Shown: one piece after another, positions 1-9,896 of the stretch
Layout of the letters: each line of letters opens with the position of its first letter
How positions within the stretch are numbered: position 1 is the first letter of the stretch
Program-made: the position numbers and the translations under genes
Notes under the pieces: model-generated
Database searches by the model: none
What the model was told of the DNA's origin: nothing
Seen by the model: the letters and a program-made list of their open reading frames with translations, nothing else
NCBI GenBank assembly: GCA_027596945.1
Contig: JADGJH010000480.1
Coordinates: 1 to 17,977, forward strand
Source: Physocladia obscura
Taxonomy: Eukaryota; Chytridiomycota; Chytridiomycetes; Chytridiales; Chytriomycetaceae
Direction of reading: 5' to 3'
Length of the DNA: 17,977 nt

Positions 1-2845
1 ATAAAAATTTGGTTGGAATATTTTGTTTAAACAAACCAATTTAGTGAAGCTATGACGCGATCCAGACGTCCAATTGCATCAGCTGGATGTGGCAGCAGTT
101 TTTTTGAAATGTATTGGCGCCATTCGCTGTCACTTTTTGGAACGCTTTTGAGTCCAAGAAGCAAACTCATCAATTCAGCCTGATTTGTAAATTGAGCCAA
201 GATTTGAAGGAAACAGAAAATCAAACAACAAACCCATGACAAACTCGAGTTAATATCAGATCTAATCGCGGTATTCAGTAGTCCCAACTCAACAAACGCT
301 CCCATCATCTCCGTGTATCCCTTATACCTCAATGTCCCCCGGAACATATGGGTTAAACTCTCGCCACTTCCAAGTCCATACGTTTCCAAATATCCCAATG
401 AATCTCGATTCGGAATTCCTTCAAGCGCAAAGCCAGGATAAATAGGAACACCAACGGAGCTTCTCATCAAATCTTTCCCTTCGATCGTCGTGATTCGGCC
501 GTCCCGTTTGAAAACGGCACTATTAAGACCAGCAAGAAGAACTCCACGAGGACTCCAACTGAATTTATATCCAAGCGGGTTGTTGCTGGCCTCGGGTGCG
601 GGAAGTCCACCACACCATGAAACAAAGCTTGTTATCGATCCGCCTGCGCGTTTGACGTCGTTGAATGCTTTCATGGCTGTTAAGTGGTCGATTCCAGGGT
701 CAAGGCCGATTTCATTCATAAAAGTTAGGCCTTTTGCTTTTGCGCGTTCGTCAAAAGACTTCATTGCAGGGCTGATGTAACTTGCTGTGACAAGGTGCTT
801 TTTTTGGGCGAGACAGTGTTCGGCAACGACAGGATGAAGAGTCGCAGGGACAAACGAGATGACCACGTCATGGTCTGCAACAAGTTTTGAAAGCGAATTT
901 GAATCGGAAACGTCAAGGTGTGCAGTTGGGGCTTGGGTACGTCCAGCACTTAATGCTTTGGCTTCTGCAGTGCTGTTACTCGCGATTGTAACGCTTGTAT
1001 GGCTCGAACGAAGGAGATAGTCAACTACTGGTGCTGAAACATAACCGGAACCGAGTAAAAGAACGCGTCCACGCTGCGAAACGGTAGCTCCGTGTCTGTG
1101 CTTTAGAATTATTGTTTGTCCAAAAGTGCGCTTCATTGTGTTTTACCCGAATTCTGCAACAGTATCATTGAGTTTTTGGTGCTGCTTTGCAAGTGTTCCA
1201 TCGCCATTTACAATTGTGGCACCTTTTACGACAGGGTGATCAAAGTCTCCTTGAACCTGGAAAAAAAAAAATAAAGGTTTTAAATATCCTGTCAAGTTGC
1301 AGTGCCTTTTACCAAATGTTTGATTTGTCCATAAAGTGCGTCACCGAAATACTGACTTGCTTCTAAGGGCATTTCGGTTGGTAAATTATCGATAGACATG
1401 ATCGAAACGCCTTTTGCTTCAATTCTGATTAGAGAAAATCGCGTTAGAGAACTCCCACTGATGGAACAAGAAAGAAATAAAATAATATACCCATCATGAG
1501 TTTTTCCCGTAAACGGATCATACTGAAAGAATGGGGCATCAATAGTTGTCGATCGATCCATAAACTCAAATGAGCCGCCAATATCACATGAAACATCAGC
1601 AATTTGTAACAATCTCAGCCGGTCTTCGAGAGCCAATTGTTTAATTTGTAGTTTTGTCAAGAGTCGCGGATATTTTTCGTTCCAAAATATGCCATTATTA
1701 ATCATTGATGCATACGGAGCAATCTTTTCGTGAAACACACTTTCGTAAAGTTCGGGTTTATCCAAGTATTCCTGTCGATTAAACGATCCGCCGTCTTTTT
1801 TTACAATATAATCTTCCATATTCACTTTGCAACCGTACACTTTCTTGTTGTCGTAATTTTTGTTTTCAACAAGTGCCTTCAAATCTTCGGGTTTTATCCA
1901 TTCATGCGGAAGGCATTTGAAAATATGCAACGCGCCTTTAGTCACGTTCCCAGAGCCAGTGAACACAAAAACCATTGGTCCAAACTCGCGAGGGAGACCG
2001 TCGTCCATGATAGCCTGGCCTGTTCGAACCAGATCAAGGCGGGCATCGGCAAGGCAACGGTACATATAGCTGAGTCCACAGGCCAAAAATGGAGATCCGT
2101 ACCCCAAAGCAAGAAGTTTATGGCCAAGACCATTTAAACCATCCAAAAATCCTATAGAAGTTTGTAAAATGAAAAACAATAAAAAATGATAAGTAATAGG
2201 AGTTAACATAATAAATAATTCTATTTACCAGCGTAACCGGCAAATCGACTGAACTGGACAAGACGCTTTCCGTTCTCGTCCTTCATTAACTCGTAATCAA
2301 TCAATCTGATTTTCTGATTGGCAGTATATAAGTTGATAAAACAAACTGACTAATTACAACTGGGCAAAACCTTATCCATGATTGATTTTAGCATGGGCAT
2401 ATTGTACCGCTGGCCCTTCCATGTGTGCGAAAAGAAAAGGTAGGTTTTATCAGGAATCAAGTCCTTGATGGGAACTTCCTTGACTCCAATAATAACATCA
2501 GCTGAGGAGAGGTCTTCCTGAACGAACGCTCCAGCCTACGAGAAAGGAAGAAAGTTTAGGCAAGACTAGTTAAGCGGACATTAAGCATCGCTAAGCACAG
2601 TACGCAGTAGCGCCAACCTCGGCGTACTTATCGTCGGGTACCACGCGCTTCATTGACGGCTGCACCAAAACCTTTGCGCCGAGGTCTGAAACCAGGCGCT
2701 CGACGTGGTCCGGCAGCAGCGGAACGCGCCGCTCCCATCTGTTTTTGTCTTCGCGGCGGATTCCCAGTGTAAGTTTTGGTCGGTGTGTTTGTGTTTGTGT
2801 TGCAAACCGTCGGCTTGCAGTTGTCAATCTCACACGCAGCATCAT
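1..2845 (-). CDS. AASS: Bifunctional lysine-ketoglutarate reductase / saccharopine dehydrogenase, 3' end cut off
   Basis: Converts lysine plus 2-oxoglutarate to saccharopine and then to aminoadipate semialdehyde plus glutamate, probably in mitochondria. Exons by eye: 2845-2618, 2535-2371, 2313-2229, 2151-1491, 1424-1313, 1256-1147, 1095-234, 179-37; all phases agree, giving about 788 residues. The start has tandem ATGs and a basic, acid-free presequence (MMLRVRLTTASRRFATQ). The LKR half begins with GIRREDKNRWERRVPL and includes VQEDLSSADVIIGVKEVP, IRLIDYEL and the GSGN loop near residue 225. A linker (SIDNLPTEMPLEAS) leads to the SDH half: Rossmann GRVLLLGSGYVS (463-474), NEIGLDPGIDH (581-591), GGLPAPE, NPLGYKFSWSPRGVL and PNRDSLGYLETYG. 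The last visible exon ends at a GTTTGT donor, so about 130-150 C-terminal residues lie left of the window (human AASS is about 926 residues). Typical fungi carry LYS1 and LYS9 as separate genes. Confidence 0.93.
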
Positions 2846-2891
2846 AAAACTGCAAAGTATATTTCTCTTCTTCCGATTTCCGCCGATGTCA

Positions 2892-3775
2892 TCAACAAAC
2901 GATTTTCAGAAAATCTCCACATTCATCTTTGTGGCTGGGTTTGCCTTCAAAGAAAATGATTCTTCCACCCTCAGCAACCACTGCATTTTTTTTTTTTTAC
3001 CTCTTTTCCTTTTTGCTGAGCTTGATTTTAAATTTTATATATATTGATAGTTACAATTGTTCTCCTTGAATCGTGGTACTTCAGAAACTCTGATCCTTTC
3101 ACAGTTGGAGAAGATAAATATCCATCGTCGTGCATTTAATCGCTTTTTTTCTCCCTCAGATTTTTCAGTTTGTGTTACATTGGGATGAGTTGAATCGAGA
3201 ACTGTGAACAAAAAAAAGGAGTTATCAAATAATTCAAAAAAATATTGATAATTATTTGTTCGGACAGCCGCACAATCAAAACACGGTTCAAACATTTGGC
3301 TTTATTCTCTTTACTCTCAAAGCGTGACGGCGTATGCAATTTTTCAAAATATCTCTATCTAAGGAAATATGTCACTTGTCATCTATTTATATTACTTGAT
3401 GTGACTTCATCAAAAACAGCTACGTTTGTGGACTTTCACTATTTCATTGCAAATCGTCAGGAATTTTTCAAGGAGCTTTCTCCATTGGAAAAATGTCAAC
3501 TTTACATTTATCAGAAATTTCTGGAGATTTTTCTAGAAAATCTTCCACAAATAAAATTTTTCCTGTTAAAGCATTTTGCTCACAATCACCAGGTATGTCA
3601 TTCTTAGTTAATTAGTTTACATTACTTTATCTATCCAAAACTCCGTGATAAATAAGCATTTTACTCACAAATACCAGAATAAACTTACGGCCTCGAGTAT
3701 CACTGTTGTATCAATGCCCATAGTCTTTGCCTGGGATTGATGAAACATTGTTAGACAAATATTCAAAAATAACAT
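2892..3775 (-). CDS. Putative small secreted protein, four short exons, unknown function
   Basis: Model: exons 3775-3689, 3602-3506, 3201-3055 and 2980-2892, 139 residues. The ATG is followed by a signal-peptide-like stretch (MLFLNICLTMFHQSQA). Exon 1 ends at GTAAGT; exon 2 (starting NDIPGDCEQNALTGK) ends at GTAAAG; exon 3 (contains RRWIFIFSNCERIRV) follows a strong pyrimidine tract and CACAG and ends at GTAACT; exon 4 (VAEGGRIIFFEGKPSHKDE) follows TGCAG and stops after KIVC. All phases match. Six cysteines after the leader suggest disulfides. I do not recognise the family. Weak points: the third intron-size gap is 304 nt, the acceptor of exon 2 lacks a pyrimidine tract, and the opposite strand is open across 3245-3607. 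It lies just upstream of the AASS start and in the same direction. Confidence 0.4.
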
Positions 3776-3911
3776 GATAAAATGAAAAAATCTTAAGACT
3801 TTCGTATGGTGACGAAAGAACAAAATTCAAAGCAAGCTGAACCACAAAAATCAAAAGGTGCAAACTCTGACCATAAATTTATTGATCGGCAAGATGTAAT
3901 TTTTTTGCGCA

Positions 3912-4046
3912 TTATTGAATAAGCTTCATCAGGTCTGCACGAAATGTTGCGCCTTCAAAAGCATAAATTTTATCACTTTCCAAAAAACCTGGATTTTTTT
4001 CAGCTGATAATTGACAAAAATTTGTGTTGATGTCATTAGCAACATA
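3912..4046 (-). other. Possible terminal coding exon (44 codons), owner unclear
   Basis: On the minus strand a pyrimidine-rich tract ending TTTTAG is followed by an open stretch that reads like protein (YVANDINTNFCQLSAEK at its start, YAFEGATFRADLMKLIQ at its end) and then TAA. No ATG precedes it in frame. A phase-compatible donor, GTTAGT at 4205, lies in the last exon of the PARG-like gene just before its own stop. The stretch could therefore be an alternative C-terminus of that protein. It could also be a relic or chance reading in AT-rich DNA. Confidence 0.25.
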
Positions 4047-4184
4047 CTAAAAAAAAAAAATTCGGGTGACTCAAAATTCATGATTAATATCAAGGAAGCA
4101 TCCCAGCATTTTCTTTTCTCACAGAGTAAGGCCAATGTTTTCAGTATGACATTGTTTTTTCGAAAAAAAGGAGAAAAAAAAAAT

Positions 4185-6405
4185 TCACTTTAGAGGTCCA
4201 CTAACCCACTCCTCCCCTCTCGCCTCCAAAACCTTGAACACATCCTCCAACAAAATATTGTCAATATTTTGGTCATTCTCGAAATCCCACACCGTTTTCA
4301 AAAGCACCTTTGCTTCCGTCACATGCTGATACGTAACCACATCTTCGACGCCCCTCGACGGAAGCACATGGTAATACAAGAAATCTACACCGGCTGCAAC
4401 AGCCGCTGCAATTTGCAAATACGCCATAACAAACTTGTTATTCTGAAACTCGCCGGCGCCCCAATCTCCCGTATGCACAGCAACCTCCAAAACTGTGTCC
4501 GTCGGCACCTGCTGTTGCGGTTGCAACGCTAATCCAATGTGTGCATCGCTCGCATCTGTGCTGTATGCCGTTTTGAGACACTCGTGCGTCTCTTTTGCCT
4601 TCAAAACAGCTCCGCGAAATGCAGTGTACGCCGTGCGGAAAATTTGGCGGATCTGAAACAGCGTGTACGCACCAACGCGCGGTCTCAGTGGGTTCGCGAG
4701 ACGATCTGGCGCAGACATGCAGATGAAGTTGTTAGCGACACGACTGTGCATTAGAGCTAAGGCGGAATCAATGTTTTCGACCGCGTCGTTGATTTTTCCG
4801 TAGAAGTTTAATGAGTTTATTGTTGCAAGTTTGGGGGCGCCCATTATTAGGATTGGGGTTGGGAGACCGGCATAGTCGCGCGAGAGGGGGTCAAGTTCGG
4901 CGTGCCGGAAGTCGTCTTTTTGTTTGTCTTTGGGGAGGTGAAAGTGTATGTCGTTTGCGATCAACGGCGGTGGTAGTTTCTGACCGTCTGTCGAATATCT
5001 TATGAATTTTTTTCTTTCTTACTCGCTTAACTAGTCGGTATTTTTTTTTTTTTTGCTCGCTTGCTCTTCATTCATGCAACATTTTTCCTACTTGTTCGCA
5101 TCTTATTCTTTTCAATATCTCACACCGCTAAATTATTTTCATCTTCGTATAAATCGCTAATTCACTTGTGATACTCACACCGCGACTTCTGAAAAAGTAC
5201 ACCCTCTCTCGACATGACATACAAATACTCCTTCAAAGACCCCACAACGGGATTCTCCAGGGCGCGAATCTCCTCTGACGCAAACCGCGCCGAATCGTTG
5301 AACCGAAACACAATCTGGTCTGTGAAACTGACATACCATTCCACCACATACACGCCTGCGTGCGCGTGCGCCGTGTGCTCGTTTTCGCTATTTGATATTT
5401 GGGCGATGGGGCGGATTTCCGTGCGAACTTTGGCGCAGCTGTTTGTCGTGGGAGTTGACGGAGATTGTTCGTGGTCGTACATGTATCTGTCAGTCTCGTC
5501 GATGCCGTGGGTTGGACAAAGGGAGACGAATCCGGATTTTGAGAGTGTTGGTGTTGTGGAAGACAGTTGCGTGTGGCTGTGGCTGTAAGTGATAATGCGT
5601 TTGAGGGTGTTTCGACATGCGTTGTGGACTTGTACTGTCCGAGGGAGCGTCGCTGGCGTCAGACGTGTGATTCTGACGAATTCATCTTCCGCATATCTTA
5701 TTTTTTGTTGTTAAATTTTTGTTTCACTTGACTTTTCCAACTCGCTCGATGTAGAAACATAATTTTCTTTATTTCGCTTTCTACGCTTGTCTTTTTCTTC
5801 TTTCTTTTTTTAGTTCGTTTTTTTCTTTGGTTGTTTCACCCACTTAATTTCGCTTCACTCACTTTTTTTTTCATCCTCTTGCCATAAAATAAAAGCACAT
5901 ACTCATTTGAGCCACGAGGCTGGATGGCGGCCGCCAGTTTGCGTTTAGAAGCGTCGCTGTAAGGGATGGGATATTGGTCAACAAGGCGACGCAAATTGAT
6001 TGCCAAGTCGGCAAGAATGTATTCATCGTCAACAACCATGGGATTGAGTCTGCGCACGTTATTGGTGGCAGCTGTACTGTTTGGTGAAGGTGGGATGAGT
6101 TGTGGGTAGGTGGCGAGGAGAAGATGAAGAAGGTGCTTGTTGCTTTTGCTGTCGCTGTCTGTGCTTTCATCGCTAATGTTTGCTTCAAAGGCAGCTATGT
6201 CTGCACTTCGCAGGTTTGCGTGGAGGACAATCGGTGCGATTTGTGGGAGGGGATGCCACAGTTCGCGGCGCTGTTGCTGCGAGTCAGGCTTTGAACGCAA
6301 ATTCGACAAGGGAATGTTTGCTGAAGTTGCAGGCATGGTTTTGTTGAATTTTTTCATCCCTTTCTTAATTGCTTTTGGGCCTGGGCCTTCGGGCGGCTTT
6401 CTCAT
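4185..6405 (-). CDS. Divergent poly(ADP-ribose) glycohydrolase-like protein
   Basis: Exons 6405-5903, 5696-5175 and 4998-4185, 612 residues. Both introns (206 and 176 nt) split a GA|A codon, with donors GTATGT and GTATCA and acceptors ATAAG. The start is the first ATG in frame. Residues 1-240 are basic, Ser/Gln-rich and unrecognised. The C-terminal part follows the PARG catalytic-fold order: RVANNFICMSAPDR (about 428-441), QIRQIFRTAYTAFRGA (457-472), then VHTGDWGAGEF (516-526), matching the ATGNWGCGAFGG region of PARG, then a helix YLQIAAAVAAGVDFLYYHV. From memory, bacterial PARG-like proteins share the sequence ahead of this (FASEEIRALENPVVGSL, 306-322; PTPILIMG). The canonical GGG-x6-8-QEE catalytic loop is not visible; ASEE (307-310) is the nearest match. 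It may be an active divergent enzyme or an ADP-ribose binder. It is head-to-head with the TRPV gene. Confidence 0.7.
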
Positions 6406-6473
6406 TTCCCAAATTGAATAATGCCTCAAACACAAATCTTTTTCATTTTGGCTCTTTTGATTACTTCATTCAG
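6406..6473. promoter_or_regulatory. Divergent start region shared by PARG-like and TRPV-like genes
   Basis: Only 68 bp separate the ATG of the PARG-like gene (6405-6403, minus) from the first in-frame ATG of the channel gene (6474, plus). At least one 5' UTR or core promoter must lie inside the opposing gene. No clear TATA box was seen. A bidirectional promoter is inferred from spacing alone. Confidence 0.45.
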
Positions 6474-6477
6474 ATGA
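6421..6477 (+). other. Upstream ORF of 18 codons overlapping the TRPV start codon
   Basis: ATG at 6421 opens an 18-codon frame (MPQTQIFFILALLITSFR) whose TGA at 6475-6477 overlaps the main ATG at 6474 as ATGA. The peptide is hydrophobic and could be mistaken for a signal peptide, but it is out of frame with the channel. If transcribed, it would probably lower translation of the main frame. Whether the mRNA begins upstream of it is unknown. Confidence 0.3.
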
Positions 6478-9400
6478 TCAATGCAGTCCGGGATCATTAC
6501 ACGCAGCGAAGATACGGCAACGGTAGCTTGCGAGAAACGGCGGTGCGAGTGCATACAAGTGGACTGGACTATGCACACGTAGCAAATGCCACCAAACGGA
6601 TGGTCCACCTGAATACCGTTACTAACAGGAAAAATACTGGGGTGAGTGCTCGGGCGAATGCTCGGGGAAATACTGTGGGGAATACTGTCGTGGACACTGT
6701 GCTGCGGCTTTTCACGTTCGTTGCGACGGGCGGCGAAACGTTTGGTGACAACAAAGAAGACTTTTGTAGTGAATACGAGGCGTTACGACAGTCCGCCAAC
6801 CTCGACTTTTACGCGCGCGAAAGAGAAACCGACAACAAAGTAAACTCGGAGGCCGCTATCGATCCGCACTCGATCTGGGCCTGGGTCGAGCACGCTTTCC
6901 TCAACGACAGCGATCCGGACCCTATCAACCCTATTAGAATCAATGCCAACACTGCCCGCTCTTCAGTCGAATCTGCAGAAACCCTTTTGTCTTTCAATGA
7001 GCAACAACAAGAACAGCAACAACAACAGGACTTTATGTCTTACTATTACGCCCATCGCCTCCCCTTCTTCAAAACCCACGGTTTTGATATGCTTCTCGAA
7101 CGCGGCCCGAACGGTGAATCCCTTCTCTGTTACGCTCTACTTCACGGTTCCAAGAAGCGCCGCCTCGCTAAATTCATTTTGGGCATTGATGAATATGCCT
7201 TTTCGCCTTTGGATAAAAAGTTTCCAAGATTACATGAGATAAGTGAGTAACCAGAATCCATAACCAAAAAAAATTAAATAAACATGAAAAACAAACAACT
7301 AAAAAATAACAAAATATGGTCAGTCAATCTTACCTTCCAAGGAAGTCTATACCACGGCGAACATGCCGGCCATATTGTCGCCGTTGTCTACAATGACGCT
7401 GCATCCCTCTACAACTCCACGACTAACGAACTCATTCCCGAAACCAAAGAACAGTCTGCCGTTTACTGGATAAAACAGCTCGTTCAAGTTGGTGGCGCAG
7501 ACCTTACCCTCCCGCGTGCACGTGGTTCCTTTTTCGCCAAAAACGAAGTTTATCTTGGTGAAACTGTTCTTTCATTTGCCGCCTGCATGGGCAACAAAAA
7601 GCTTGTTGAATATCTTGTTGAGGAGTATCATGTCGATCCTAGCGCACGAGATTCTCATGGCAATAATGTTTTGCATGTGCTTTGTTTTTGGGGGCTTTAT
7701 GATGATGCTCTTTCTGAGACTCTAGGATTTGATGGCGATGATGGCGATGGTGAGTTAAGTTATGTGGGAAGGAGTAAAGTCAAGAGTGAAAAAAGGAGAT
7801 AATTTGGGAATTCTCACTAGAAATTCTCAATCAAATTTTTTTTTTTTTTTGCAGATACGCCAGCAGTCATTAAAAAAGGATCAATATTCGAATACCTTTG
7901 CGACAGACGCACACATTTCAGCTTCGAAGTTAGCGGTGGCAAACAAGTGCGTCCGAGTGCCGACGAGCTTGAATCGATGAGAGTAAAAGTAGATGACCTT
8001 GCGACAAATTATGATAACGAAACGCCATTGCTTGTGGCAATTAGACGTGGCCGGCATCGTATGGTCGAAGCGTATTTGGACTATAAAGCCACACGAGTTT
8101 GGGATTTTGGACCCATTGAATCTGTTCGATATTCAATCAATGAGCTAGACACGTTTGTTAACAGCAACGAAATGAACCATAAAGTCGGTGGATTGACTCT
8201 CGCTGTGAGAAACAACGTAAGAAAAGAAAAAAAAGAAAAAAAAAAAACGAAAAAGAAAAAAGAAAAAAAAGTTTTCAGTGAAAAAAAGCAGTTGTGATCC
8301 AACTTATGCGTCTTTAAAAACAACAAACAGCATATTAAGATTATTAACTTGCCACTCTTTCGCTCGCTTCTCGATGCCAAATGGGAACTCTATGGAAAAT
8401 GGTTCTTCTACTTTGACTTTGCAATCCATATTTTTGGCATGATTCTCTTTACACTCATGATCGCCATCATCCCCAATGACTCATCATACTACAACCCATC
8501 AACTCCGCCGCCATCACGATGGCCAATAATCCCTTCTGTGATTTCCGATGCTGCAACAGCGCGTTTCAACGCCTACCGCATTGCCATTGAACTACTCTTC
8601 TTACTCTACAACTTTTACAGCCTGTACGAGCAAATCAACAAATCACGCTACTTGGGTGAAAACTATTTACGCGGGTTTGGAGGCGCCGAAAACGGGACAC
8701 AAATCGCCCGCATTGCCCTGTTCATCGTAGCCGTTGCCACACGCGCCGCTGCAAACTGGCGTGCTGAGAATGTCGTGTGGGGTCTATACGCACTTCTGAG
8801 CTGGTTTGCAACCTTCTTCTACACGCGCGGGATGCAGCAGATTGGTCCGCTGATTATTGTACTGATGGACGTGATGGTTGGTGATGTGGTACAATTTGTG
8901 CGAATTGCGGCGCTGTTTGTCATTGCGTTCGGGCAGGTGTTTTGGATTCAGTTGGGGCCGTGGGGTGATGCGCAGTATGGGGTTTTGTATTCTGGCGAGA
9001 ATGGGACAGCGCCTGAGTTTGGGACCTTATTTTCTGCGAGTGCTGGTGGCACTGAGTGGCAGAAGTTAGGGGGTGGTGTTTGGTGGACTTTAAGGAATTT
9101 TTTGATTGCTGGGAGCAGTTCTTACGGTTTGTTGATAAAGATGCTTGTCGGAACCTTCCCTAAACCAACCACAACGTTTATTTTTATCCAATAACTAAAC
9201 TTTTAAAAACAAAAAAAAAAAATAATAGACGATTTCCGAAACAGTAACCAAGAATTCCTCGGGATTGCGTCTTTTTACATTTTTTCATTCTGCGTCATCC
9301 TCCTCATCAACATATTCATTGCAATGGTGGGCGCAACATTCAGTCGCGTCACCGACCAATCCACGGACCAATGGCTCCTCCTCCGCGCCCATCTAATTAT

Positions 9401-9896
9401 GCAATATGACGAAAGCATCCTCTCGAAATATTACAAAAAACTCGATGCGGCGCGTCTGTTAGACAATAAATATGTCAAGGATAGTAAGGAACAGCTTGAT
9501 GTTGCGGGGTTCCAGGCTAGATTTAAGAACACTTTGGGTTTAGAGGATCCGATATCGCGCATTGGAATCCCGCGTCCGATTGGACGGCATGAGGCCATTA
9601 GTTATGCACAGATGAATAAAAAATATAGCTATGTGCATGGAATGGGTTGTTCATATGTAAGGAAGCAAAATCTTATGAATTCATGTTTTTAATATGTTTT
9701 TTTGCTTTTTTATTTAATTTTTTTGCGTATACAGGATATATTTATGGAAGTTGAAATTCGAAAGGGTGGGAAAGAGAAGATTATTAAACGAGTGAATGCA
9801 ACGATTGACAAGAATTCCGTGCTTAATCGGACTAAGAAATTGAAGCAGTTGAGTACTGTTCAGACAGAGAAACTTAAAAGAAATCGTCGTGAATAA
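6474..9896 (+). CDS. TRPV-like cation channel with ankyrin repeats
   Basis: Exons 6474-7242, 7324-7749, 7855-8216, 8331-9126, 9229-9656 and 9735-9896; 980 residues, phases agree. (Exon 2 could instead begin at 7342, also in phase.) Residues 1-190 are divergent with a Gln-rich run. Ankyrin repeats follow, including YLGETVLSFAACMGNKKLVE (333-352) and a DSHGNNVLHVL finger, the pattern typical of TRPV. VWDFGPIESVRYSINELDTF (480-499) and LLDAKWELYGKWFF match the TRPV linker before S1. Predicted segments: S1 543-566, S2 600-618, S3 643-660, S4 666-683, S5 705-727, pore helix 769-777, S6 795-818. The S4-S5 linker FYTRGMQQIG and S6 to TRP helix (INIFIAMVGATFSRV, then STDQWLLLRA with W833) are family hallmarks. 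It is probably a non-selective, Ca-permeable membrane channel. The filter region is atypical. The C-terminus is short and Lys/Arg-rich. Confidence 0.9.
8221..8270 (+). repeat. A-rich purine tract inside TRPV intron 3
   Basis: The third intron (8217-8330) begins GTAAG and runs into about 50 nt of almost pure A with scattered G. It is simple sequence. An early CAG at 8278 would give an immediate stop if used as acceptor; the CAG at 8330 keeps the conserved pre-S1 frame. Confidence 0.7.

Noticed and set aside
27..1136. A separate 369-codon saccharopine dehydrogenase gene with its own ATG near 1136
   Set aside because: That ATG lies inside intron 1096-1146; the frame joins upstream exons by a phase-matched GG|A codon, so it is part of the fused gene.
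2152..2209. Hydrophobic N-terminus (MLTPITYHFLLFFILQTS) as a membrane segment
   Set aside because: It is translated intron; the exon starts at 2151 after CTATAG.
3245..3607. Plus-strand 120-codon open frame ending near a GTATGT
   Set aside because: No recognised motif, non-protein-like composition in its first half, and it overlaps minus-strand exons with better splice and phase support. Not fully excluded.
6137..6421. Plus-strand frames over the PARG-like first exon
   Set aside because: Antisense shadows; the minus frame is intact, starts at an ATG and splices in phase.
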